From M3007 sp044224705 (GTDB lineage: Bacteria; Bacteroidota; Bacteroidia; Chitinophagales; Saprospiraceae), in NCBI GenBank assembly GCA_044224705.1, contig JBGAJY010000148.1, positions 1 through 14,476 of the forward strand: a stretch of DNA of 14,476 nucleotides. Direction: 5' to 3'. The position numbers and the translations under genes were made by a program. Shown in pieces: positions 1-6,650 of the stretch (position 1 is the stretch's first letter; each line of letters begins with the position of its first letter). The notes under the pieces were generated by a model. The model made no database searches. It saw only the letters and a program-made list of their open reading frames with translations, and had not been told where the DNA came from.

Positions 1-1121
1 AAAACGGCCCCGACCATGCCCATTTCCGACTGCACCTCGAGGTAATCGTTGTGCGCACGGGTGAACACGATGCTTTTTTCTTCGAGCCGGTAGCCGCCGC
101 GGATGCTTTTGGAGGGAAACCAGATTTTCCAGCTGCCGTTGCCCACGCCCCACCAGTAGTGGTCGCGGTTGAGCACGTCGGTTTTGTACCACACGAAACG
201 GCGCTCGTTGGCCGAAACGCTCTCGAGGTAAGTCAAGGGGTTGAGCCGCTCCGAGAGGGAACTCCCGCGGCCTTTGAAGGCCACCAGCGCGATCAGAAGA
301 CTCAGACCCAGCACGGTGGCTGGCAGAATTTTTTTAAAAAAAACGGGCCTGAAACCGGGCTCCGTAGCGGCGCGCAGGGGAAAATACACAAATCCGGCAG
401 CGGCCACAGCGAGGTAAACGGTGCGCGTTTGCAGCAGCAGGATCAGGGTCAGCAACAAGGTGCAGCCGAGCCAGAACCAGGCTTTCCGCCGGATTTCTCC
501 GTAGAACAACACATTGAAAATCAGGAGAAAAAACAGGAAGTCGGAGGCCAGGCCCTTGTTGCCGAACACGCCTGAAGCGTAGTCGTAAAGCGCGTCGTTT
601 TCGAGGCCGTAGCGCATAAAGGCGTAGACCAATTGGCCCAGAATGAGTCCGCCGGCGATGAAAGTGAGCGCCACCGTCGAGTGGGTCATGATCTGCCGCG
701 TGCGGGCTTCGTCCATGAACAGCGATTGGCGCAGCAGCCAGTACGTCAGGAAGAGCAGCAGCACTTTTTGCGAAAAAAACACCCCTTCCGACCAGCTGAA
801 CGCCCAGCCGACCGAAGCCGCATTCAGGCCGTACCAACCCAGCAGCAGCAGGTCGAAGCCCTGCAAACGCCAGTCGGCCCGCCCCCGGAAATCGCGGCGC
901 AGCAGCCAGAAACCCGCCAGCAGCACCAGCGACAAAAACAAAAACCTCGGTGCGAGGTAGCGGTCGAGGCATTGCGGGAGGAAAAACAGGGAGTTGGCCA
1001 AAAACACCAGCCAGAGCAGCATGCGGTGCTCAGCGGACAAGTTGGAGACGGAAGTTGCAGTGGCAGTAGCACGGGCACTTGCAGGGGCCGGGGCCGTTTT
1101 TTTTGCGGGAGGTGTTTTCAT
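1..1121 (-). CDS. O-antigen ligase/polymerase-like membrane protein (partial, C-terminus beyond window)
   Basis: The frame reads from ATG at 1121 without a stop to the left edge, giving 373 codons of an incomplete gene. After an Ala/Pro/Thr-rich N-terminus of about 30 residues I count about nine hydrophobic segments (near residues 35-49, 60-75, 88-107, 115-130, 149-168, 194-208, 214-230, 233-249 and 265-282). A large hydrophilic loop follows, containing ERRFVWYKTDVL (306-317), WWGVGNGSW (323-331) and AHNDYLEVQSEMGMVG (356-371). This many-helix plus 'R..W...G.G...HN.yL....E.G..G' layout is that of the Wzy_C/O-antigen ligase family, inner-membrane enzymes that join or polymerise surface glycans. 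The glycan cannot be told from here, and lipid A-core ligase versus Wzy-type polymerase is not resolved. An exact TAnnTTTG box 27 nt upstream supports the ATG at 1121. It is divergent from the VWA gene. Confidence 0.8.
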   Translation of the reverse strand, partial: MKTPPAKKTAPAPASARATATATSVSNLSAEHRMLLWLVFLANSLFFLPQCLDRYLAPRFLFLSLVLLAGFWLLRRDFRGRADWRLQGFDLLLLGWYGLNAASVGWAFSWSEGVFFSQKVLLLFLTYWLLRQSLFMDEARTRQIMTHSTVALTFIAGGLILGQLVYAFMRYGLENDALYDYASGVFGNKGLASDFLFFLLIFNVLFYGEIRRKAWFWLGCTLLLTLILLLQTRTVYLAVAAAGFVYFPLRAATEPGFRPVFFKKILPATVLGLSLLIALVAFKGRGSSLSERLNPLTYLESVSANERRFVWYKTDVLNRDHYWWGVGNGSWKIWFPSKSIRGGYRLEEKSIVFTRAHNDYLEVQSEMGMVGAV

Positions 1122-1148
1122 GGTGCAGCGTAACTGGCTTGACGCGGC

Positions 1149-1156
1149 CAAAAGTA
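1149..1156 (-). promoter_or_regulatory. Putative Bacteroidota -7 box (TACTTTTG)
   Basis: Read on the minus strand this is TACTTTTG, an exact match to the TAnnTTTG -7 consensus of the Bacteroidota primary sigma factor. It lies 27 nt before the ATG of the O-antigen ligase-like gene. I see no convincing TTG -33 element at the right distance, so this rests on the -7 box and its placement. Confidence 0.45.
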
Positions 1157-1266
1157 AAAAATATGCCGTTTGCCCGTTTGGCCTTCCATTTCGCCGAAGG
1201 CGGCTGGCATTCGCAACAAAAGCTTCAAATTTGCGTCCTTATTCGCCAATCCGCCTGTGACAGGCT

Positions 1267-1362
1267 TTTTTGTTTTTCAGACAGGATCGACAGGATTTGC
1301 AGGATGAAATTTTTTTAAAAAATATCCTCCCCATCCTGTCGATCCTGTCTGAAAAACAAAAA
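1267..1362. repeat. Long interrupted palindrome A, built from CAGGATNNN units
   Basis: The arms 1267-1296 and 1333-1362 are 30-bp perfect reverse complements. Pairing continues inward about the same centre (1301-1305 with 1324-1328, then a T-run against an A-run), so the whole 96 bp is one interrupted palindrome. The left side carries three tandem 9-nt units, CAGGATCGA, CAGGATTTG and CAGGATGAA, starting near 1282. The right arm ends 25 nt before the ATG of the VWA gene. T-runs precede and A-runs follow the stem on both strands, the reverse of an intrinsic terminator. From memory, similar CAGGAT-type strings recur between genes in Bacteroidota; this is not verified here. Confidence 0.85.
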
Positions 1363-1387
1363 GACAACACCTGTCTGATCTACACTT

Positions 1388-3487
1388 ATGCCGCAAATAA
1401 CTTTTCAATACCCCGCCTGGTTCCTGATCCTGTGTGCCGTACTGGGCCTTGGTTACGCCGCGCTGCTCTACTGGCGCGACGCCACTTTCCGCGAACAAGC
1501 GCCCAACCTGCACCGCTGGCTGGCCGTCATGCGCTGGCTCACCGTCACCATCCTGAGCGCTCTGCTGCTGGCGCCCCTGCTCAAAAGCCTCATCACTGAG
1601 ACCAAAAAACCGGTAGTCGTACTCGCCCAGGACCAGTCCGAAAGCGTCGGTTCCGAACTCCGCGAGCAGTCTTTGGAGCAATACAAACAAAACTGGCAGG
1701 CCCTGCGCAACGCCCTGGGCGACAACTACGAAGTGCACGAACTGGCCTTCGGCGACGAGGTGCGCGAAGGCGTGGATTTTAATTTTACCGACAAGGTCAC
1801 CAACCTCTCACAGCTCCTGCAGGACGTGTACGACCGCTACGGCGCGCAAAACCTGGGCGCCGTGATCCTCGCCTCGGACGGCATTTACAACGAAGGCAGC
1901 AACCCCGCGTATTCCAGCGCCCCCATCAGCGCGCCCGTGTACACCGTGGCGCTGGGCGATACGACCCCGAAAAAAGACCTGCTCGTCAAACGGGTGTTCC
2001 ACAACAAAATCGCCTACCTGGGCGACAAGTTTTCGGTTCAAATCGACGTCGCGGCCTCCAATTGCTCGGGCGCGCAAACCGTGCTCACCGTCAGCAAAGT
2101 CGACGGCGACCAAACCCGCCAGCTGCAATCCATCCCGGTTTCCATCGGCAGCAACGACTTTTTTACGACCAAGGAAGTAACCATCGAGGCCGATCAGTCG
2201 GGCGTGGCGCAATACCTCGTGTCGCTCGCCAAAGTGCCCGGGGAAGCCTCTACGGCCAACAACGCCCGCGAGATTTTTATCGACGTGCTCGACGCCCGCC
2301 AGAAAATCCTGCTCCTGGCCAATGCCCCGCACCCCGACCTCTCGGCCCTGCGCCAGATGCTGGAAGCGAACAAAAATTACACGGTCGCCATCGCCAACGT
2401 GGGCGACCCCGGCGTGGACGTGAGCAAGTTCGATTTCGTCATCTTGCACAACCTGCCCTCCACGACCAACGACATCTCGGGCATCCTGCGCACCCTGAAC
2501 GACCGCAAGATTCCGCGCCTGTTCATCGCCGGCCTGCAAACCGACTACGGCGCGCTGGCGCAGGCGCAGCCCCTCGCCGCCGTGCAGAGCGACCGCAGCC
2601 AGACCGACGACGTGCAGGGCGTGGTGTCGCCGCAATTCGCCGCGTTTACGATCAGCCCGGCGGTCAGTGAGGAACTTCCCCGTTTCAATCCCGTGGTGAG
2701 CGCCTTCGGCAATTTCAACGCCACGCCGCAGGCACAGGTCGTGCTCTGGAAACGCATCGGCAAAGTGAATACCGATCAGCCACTGCTTGCCATCGGCGAA
2801 ACGAACGGGGCCCGCACGGGTATTTTTCTCGGTGAAAACCTCTGGAAATGGCGCCTGTTCGACTATATGCAGCACCAGAACCAGGAGATTTTTGACGAAA
2901 TTTTTGGCAAAACAGTGCAGTACCTGTCGGTCAAAGAGGACAAACGCAAATTCCGCGTCACCCTCGACCAGAACATTTTTAACGAAAACGAAGCCGTTTC
3001 CTTCGGCGCCGAACTTTACAACGACAACTACGAACTCACCAACGAGCCCGACGTGAGCATGCTCATCCGCAACCGCGATGGCAAGGAGTTCACCTACAAT
3101 TTCAACCGCCTCGGCAAAGGCTACACCCTGAACGCCGGCATCCTGCCCGTGGGCAATTACACGTTCCGCGCCAACACGAATTTTAACGGTCAAAATCTCG
3201 TTTACGAAGGAAAATTCAGCGTGCGGCCCATCCAGCTCGAACTGTTCGAGACCACGGCCAACCACGGCGTGCTGCGCCAGTTGAGCCAAAAATTCGGCGG
3301 CGAAACCGTTTTTCCTGCCGACATGGCGGGCATCGCCGAACGCATCAAAACCATGGAAACCGTGAAGCCGGTGATTTACCACACCAGCAAAACCAACCCG
3401 CTGATCAACCTGAAATGGATTTTCGCGCTGCTGGCAGGTTTGCTGGCGGCGGAGTGGTTCCTGCGCCGGTACTTCGGGGCGTATTAA
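1388..3487 (+). CDS. Membrane-anchored VWA-domain protein
   Basis: This is a 699-residue protein with two N-terminal hydrophobic helices (about residues 9-29 and 47-68). A VWA-like domain starts at VVVLAQDQSESVG. The DQSES at 82-86 fits the DxSxS metal-ion-dependent adhesion (MIDAS) motif, and VILASDG (159-165) fits the second strand/loop. Residues about 195-300 look like a beta-rich module. KILLLANAPHPDL to LFIAGLQTDYG (306-388) resembles the class I glutamine amidotransferase-like fold seen in related VWA membrane proteins, but I see no catalytic Cys-His pair there. A single C-terminal helix lies at about 674-692. The layout suggests a periplasmic body held by helices at both ends. The role is unknown; related proteins are usually annotated only as VWA-containing. 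It stands alone, with palindromes on both sides. No TAnnTTTG box was found close upstream. Confidence 0.8.
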   Translation: MPQITFQYPAWFLILCAVLGLGYAALLYWRDATFREQAPNLHRWLAVMRWLTVTILSALLLAPLLKSLITETKKPVVVLAQDQSESVGSELREQSLEQYKQNWQALRNALGDNYEVHELAFGDEVREGVDFNFTDKVTNLSQLLQDVYDRYGAQNLGAVILASDGIYNEGSNPAYSSAPISAPVYTVALGDTTPKKDLLVKRVFHNKIAYLGDKFSVQIDVAASNCSGAQTVLTVSKVDGDQTRQLQSIPVSIGSNDFFTTKEVTIEADQSGVAQYLVSLAKVPGEASTANNAREIFIDVLDARQKILLLANAPHPDLSALRQMLEANKNYTVAIANVGDPGVDVSKFDFVILHNLPSTTNDISGILRTLNDRKIPRLFIAGLQTDYGALAQAQPLAAVQSDRSQTDDVQGVVSPQFAAFTISPAVSEELPRFNPVVSAFGNFNATPQAQVVLWKRIGKVNTDQPLLAIGETNGARTGIFLGENLWKWRLFDYMQHQNQEIFDEIFGKTVQYLSVKEDKRKFRVTLDQNIFNENEAVSFGAELYNDNYELTNEPDVSMLIRNRDGKEFTYNFNRLGKGYTLNAGILPVGNYTFRANTNFNGQNLVYEGKFSVRPIQLELFETTANHGVLRQLSQKFGGETVFPADMAGIAERIKTMETVKPVIYHTSKTNPLINLKWIFALLAGLLAAEWFLRRYFGAY

Positions 3488-3505
3488 CCACTGATTTATT
3501 TTTTA

Positions 3506-3639
3506 ACCACATCAGGACACATGAAGGGCACATAAAGGAAAAGGGAAAGCAAGAACGTGGGTAAAGCCATTCCATTTTACCGGGACATCCTACCGCCTTT
3601 TCTTTTCCTTTATGTGCCCTTCATGTGTCCTGATGTGGT
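3506..3639. repeat. Long inverted repeat B, built from nCACATnnnAGG-type units
   Basis: The arms 3506-3543 and 3602-3639 are 38-bp perfect reverse complements around a 58-nt spacer, with T-rich and A-rich flanks extending the outer base. Each arm consists of three short related units (CCACATCAGG, ACACATGAAGG, GCACATAAAGG), so the build resembles palindrome A although the sequence is unrelated. Within the spacer, GGTAAA (3560-3565) and TTTACC (3576-3581) can form a small inner stem. It begins 18 nt after the VWA stop and ends 29 nt before the rlmN start. The run after the stem is A, not T, on the plus strand, and no T-run follows it on the minus strand, so it is not a standard intrinsic terminator. 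Confidence 0.87.
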
Positions 3640-3668
3640 AAAAAAACACCTTAATAAGGTAATTCAAG

Positions 3669-4730
3669 ATGACTGAAACGACCACCCTCCCCGACCTCCG
3701 CGATCTCTCCCTGCCCGAGCTCGAAACCGTGCTCGCCGAATGGGGCGAACCGCGTTTTCGCGCCAAACAGCTCTACGAATGGCTCTGGGCCAAGTCGGTG
3801 ACGGATCTCGATCTCATGACCAACCTGTCCAAGGACCTCCGTACCCGCCTGCGCGAGCACTATACCCTGCACACCCTCCGCCTCGACAAAGTCCAGCACA
3901 GCGACGACGGCACGATCAAATCCCGCTGGCTCACCCACGACGGCCACCGCATCGAAAGCGTGCTGATCCCCGTACCGGACGAAGAGCGCTTCACGGTCTG
4001 CGTGAGTACGCAAGTGGGTTGCAGCCTGACCTGCGCCTTTTGCGCCACGGGCCGCATGGGCCGCAAACGCAATCTTTCGGCTGGCGAGATCTACGACCAG
4101 GTCGCTCTGGTGAACAAACAATGCATCGATACCTTCGGACGCCCGCTCACCAACGTGGTGTACATGGGCATGGGCGAACCTTTGCTGACCTACGCCAACA
4201 CGATGGAAAGTATCGCGCGGCTCACTGCCGCGCCGCCGCTCGGGCTCGGCATGAGCGCCCGGCGCATCACCGTGAGCACGGCCGGCATTTCCAAAATGAT
4301 CCGCAAACTGGCCGACGACGGCTTCCGCTCCAACCTGGCCCTCAGCCTCCACGCGGCCGACGACGCCAAGCGCAACGAGATCATGCCGATCAACGAAAGC
4401 AACAATCTGAAGGTGCTCATGGAAGCCCTCGTATACCTGTACCGCACGATGCGCACCCGCATTTCGTACGAATACATCGCTTTTCAGAACTTCAACGACA
4501 GCCTGGAAGATGCAGCCCGGCTCGTGCAGCTGTGCCGCCGGAAGTTTCCTGTTCGGGTCAACATCATCGAATACAACCCGATCGACGGCCTTACTTTTGA
4601 AAAATCAGATGAAAACCGCCTGAACGAGTTCGTAGCCTACCTCGTCAAAGAGGAGGTGACAGTGACGGTGCGCCGCAGCCGGGGCAAAGATATCGATGCG
4701 GCCTGCGGTCAGCTGGCGAATAAGGATTAG
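3669..4730 (+). CDS. rlmN: 23S rRNA (adenine2503-C2)-methyltransferase RlmN
   Basis: This 353-residue radical SAM enzyme has the full RlmN signature. RlmN methylates C2 of A2503 in 23S rRNA, and in known cases C2 of A37 in some tRNAs, in the cytoplasm. Cys118, Cys122 and Cys125 (CSLTCAFC) would bind the 4Fe-4S cluster. Cys111 and Cys346 sit where the two further conserved cysteines of E. coli RlmN lie; the latter is in RRSRGKDIDAACGQL and is the methyl-carrying residue. GMGEPLLTY (167-175) is the SAM-contacting GGEP-like motif. Length and motif spacing are normal, with no sign of damage. The start at 3669 gives a usual-length N-terminus. Inverted repeat B sits just upstream, and the next gene is convergent after 17 bp with no visible terminator between them. 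Confidence 0.96.
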   Translation: MTETTTLPDLRDLSLPELETVLAEWGEPRFRAKQLYEWLWAKSVTDLDLMTNLSKDLRTRLREHYTLHTLRLDKVQHSDDGTIKSRWLTHDGHRIESVLIPVPDEERFTVCVSTQVGCSLTCAFCATGRMGRKRNLSAGEIYDQVALVNKQCIDTFGRPLTNVVYMGMGEPLLTYANTMESIARLTAAPPLGLGMSARRITVSTAGISKMIRKLADDGFRSNLALSLHAADDAKRNEIMPINESNNLKVLMEALVYLYRTMRTRISYEYIAFQNFNDSLEDAARLVQLCRRKFPVRVNIIEYNPIDGLTFEKSDENRLNEFVAYLVKEEVTVTVRRSRGKDIDAACGQLANKD

Positions 4731-4747
4731 GCAAACTGCCGCCCGGC

Positions 4748-6253
4748 TTACAGCAATACCACTTTCAGGACGGTCCGGAGCGACAAGCCCTTCACTTCCA
4801 GGTAATACACGCCCGCCGGCAGTATTTCGGGGAAATCCAGCAGATCCTCGCACCTGCCTGCCTGCAGCGTCAGCTGCCGGGGCAACTGAACCGTCCGGCC
4901 TTCGGCATCCAGTAAGCGAAGTTCAAATACGCCGGGTTCTTCGATCTCGCATTGCAGTACAGCATGGCGCGTGGAAATAGGATTGGGGGTCACCTGAAAC
5001 CGGACCGGCTGGTGCGCAGGCACAATGGTTTGCACAAAAAGACCGTCGTAATTGTAAGAGGCCATGAAAGAATGGTAGGCATCCAGACCGTCGCCCGCTG
5101 CATAAAGAATACCTCCTGCCGAGCAGGTTATGGCCGTGTATCGGGCTGCTGAAAATGTTTCCGACACCAGGCCTTCGGGCGCCCAGTCGGTGTCCAGCGA
5201 GCCGTCCGCGTTAAGGCGCCGGATCGAGGGCCAGGGTTGGGCATTGGCAGGGGAAATAATCACCAGTTTGTTCCCGCCCAGCAAAATTTTATCATCCGGC
5301 TCGATGGCTATAAAGTAGTTGTGCACCACAGGCGTGCCGTCATTCACTGCCACCCCTCCGGCGCCGAACGAGGCATCCGGGCTTCCATCGGGCATAAACC
5401 GGCGTATTCTGAGCAAGTAATCGCTCTCCTGTGTGCCTCCCATCACAATCCGGTGCTGATGGTCCGTAGCGAAGGCGCTGAACGACCCGGCCTCGATAAA
5501 TGACGCACCAAAATCCTCGTCCAGGGAGCCGTCGGCATGCAGACGGTAAAAAAAACAGCTGTCGGGCGCGGAACTTTGTTCGAGATAAATGAGCCAGCCG
5601 CCATCGGCGCCCGGAAAGATCTTTTGTACAACGGGGTAATTGCTTTGCCGCAAGGTCAGCACTCCATTGGCACCGAAGCTGAGGTCGGGTTCGCCATCGG
5701 GAGTATACCGCCACACCTTGCCCTCCGAACCGGCTGCCAGGATGCGCTCCTGCGGATCGATGGCTATCGAAGTAGCCGTTTTCAACACAACCCCGTCGGT
5801 AGTGACCGAACCGCCGTTGCCAAAACCCGGGTCGGGGCTGCCGTCGTTGAGCAGGCGTACCAGCCGGGTTTGGGCGCTTTGGCCCATGCGGAGCATCACG
5901 AGCAGCCGGTTGCCGTCCGGGTATTGCACCATGTCCAAATAGGGTGCAAAACCGGGGGCCAGGGTATCCAGTGCCAGAAAACCGCCGTTTGCAAAGCCAG
6001 TGTCATACGACCCGTCGGGCAACACGCGGGAGACGAAAGCCCGGTAAGTCTGCGCATTTTGAACCGAACCGAAACTCAGGACTTTCCCGCCGGGTTCGAC
6101 TATGAGTTTCTGTTGAAACCAGCCAATGCCCATGACAGCGAACCCGTCTTCGTCAAATGCGGGATTTCTTGGAAAAGGTTGGGCGGAGCCCGATACAGGA
6201 GCCCCCAAAACGGCCGGAAGGGCTAAAAGGAGGAGAAAAGCAGATTTTTTCAT
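4748..6253 (-). CDS. Secreted delta-60-repeat protein with T9SS sorting domain
   Basis: This is a 501-residue exported protein. A signal peptide (MKKSAFLLLLALPAVLG...) probably ends near SAQ at 23-25. The body carries at least six delta-60-type repeats marked by DGS/DGEPD-x-x-FG motifs at about residues 80, 137, 186, 241, 289 and 350, spaced 48-61 residues apart, consistent with a beta-propeller-like fold. From about 418 the C-terminus (TPNPIS..., LRLLDAEGRTVQL, LPAGVYYLEVKG) is a type A T9SS sorting domain. The protein should therefore cross the outer membrane by T9SS and be surface-attached or released. No catalytic motif is visible, and the ligand or role is unknown. It converges on rlmN with a 17-bp gap. 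Confidence 0.88.
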   Translation of the reverse strand: MKKSAFLLLLALPAVLGAPVSGSAQPFPRNPAFDEDGFAVMGIGWFQQKLIVEPGGKVLSFGSVQNAQTYRAFVSRVLPDGSYDTGFANGGFLALDTLAPGFAPYLDMVQYPDGNRLLVMLRMGQSAQTRLVRLLNDGSPDPGFGNGGSVTTDGVVLKTATSIAIDPQERILAAGSEGKVWRYTPDGEPDLSFGANGVLTLRQSNYPVVQKIFPGADGGWLIYLEQSSAPDSCFFYRLHADGSLDEDFGASFIEAGSFSAFATDHQHRIVMGGTQESDYLLRIRRFMPDGSPDASFGAGGVAVNDGTPVVHNYFIAIEPDDKILLGGNKLVIISPANAQPWPSIRRLNADGSLDTDWAPEGLVSETFSAARYTAITCSAGGILYAAGDGLDAYHSFMASYNYDGLFVQTIVPAHQPVRFQVTPNPISTRHAVLQCEIEEPGVFELRLLDAEGRTVQLPRQLTLQAGRCEDLLDFPEILPAGVYYLEVKGLSLRTVLKVVLL

Positions 6254-6275
6254 GAACAGGAATTTTATAAACGAA

Positions 6276-6284
6276 CAAAATTTA
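6276..6284 (-). promoter_or_regulatory. Possible -7 box (TAAATTTTG)
   Basis: On the minus strand this reads TAAATTTTG, one base longer between TA and TTTG than the TAnnTTTG consensus, and 22 nt before the ATG of the delta-60 gene. Position is right and the match is imperfect. No -33 TTG was found at the usual spacing. Confidence 0.3.
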
Positions 6285-6461
6285 GCGCATTTGCCGAAAC
6301 CTTCTTCGAAGTTGAGCCATCAGTATTCTGGCATCCGGCCAGACAAATTTTTTTTCAGCGGCGCCGTTCCCAGAGGTTAAAAAATGTATTGCCGCATGAA
6401 CGGTTTCCAGCCAGAAGCAGGTTTCGGGACCGTCGCCGGAAGGCTTGGAGGCTGCTTGAGT

Positions 6462-6494
6462 CAGGATTGACGGATTACAGGAGTGTCTGAAAAA
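6462..6494. repeat. Possible decayed copy of the CAGGATNNN repeat
   Basis: The string CAGGATTGACGGATTACAGG at 6462-6481 echoes the 9-nt CAGGATNNN units of palindrome A. It is followed by TGTCTGAAAAA (6484-6494), which also occurs in the right arm of palindrome A (1346-1356). There is no matching opposite arm nearby, so if related it is a half-element or remnant. The match is short and could be chance. Confidence 0.3.
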
Positions 6495-6516
6495 TCTGAT
6501 AAAGGGTACGAAGTGC

Positions 6517-6588
6517 AGACCTCGGAGGTTGGCGGCGCTGGAAAATAGTGCGTTATTCGACAGTTTTTGCCGCCAACCTCCGAGGTCT
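6517..6588. repeat. Inverted repeat C (GACCTCGGAGGTTGGCGGC family)
   Basis: The arms 6517-6536 and 6569-6588 are 20-bp perfect reverse complements with a 32-nt AT-richer loop. Each arm contains ACCTCGGAGGT, itself nearly palindromic. It lies about 60 bp beyond the stop of the S9 peptidase gene and could fold in transcripts of either strand. No T-run follows the stem on either strand, so I call it a repeat rather than a terminator. It is unrelated in sequence to palindromes A and B. Confidence 0.8.
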
Positions 6589-6650
6589 ACTCAGACAAGC
6601 CCTGAAAATCCAGCTATAATGTCTGGAAACGACAAAAAATGCTCCGTCGC

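Larger units (their letters stand above)
6254..6650. other. 397-bp gene-free interval
   Basis: No credible coding frame is visible between the start of the delta-60 gene and the stop of the S9 peptidase gene, which lie in the same orientation. It holds a leader and possible promoter next to 6253, a possible decayed CAGGAT repeat at 6462-6494, and inverted repeat C at 6517-6588. The rest shows no structure that I recognise. Confidence 0.6.

Noticed and set aside
334..972. Minus-strand 212-codon frame near the left edge
   Set aside because: It is out of frame with the O-antigen ligase-like gene, which reads without a stop from 1121 to the edge with proper membrane segments and the HN..E.G motif; the alternative is Arg/Ala/Pro-rich noise.
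1282..1308. CAGGATNNN tandem units as a CRISPR array
   Set aside because: Units are 9 nt with 3-nt variable parts, and only three are present; there is no repeat-spacer layout and no cas gene.
1808..3382. 524-codon open frame on the minus strand inside the VWA gene
   Set aside because: It mirrors the codon structure of a well-supported gene in high-GC DNA; the translation is rich in His/Val/Gly/Arg without domain motifs.
1267..3639. Reading palindromes A and B as intrinsic terminators
   Set aside because: On both strands the stems are preceded by T-runs and followed by A-runs, the reverse of the required 3' U-tract, and both lie upstream of genes.
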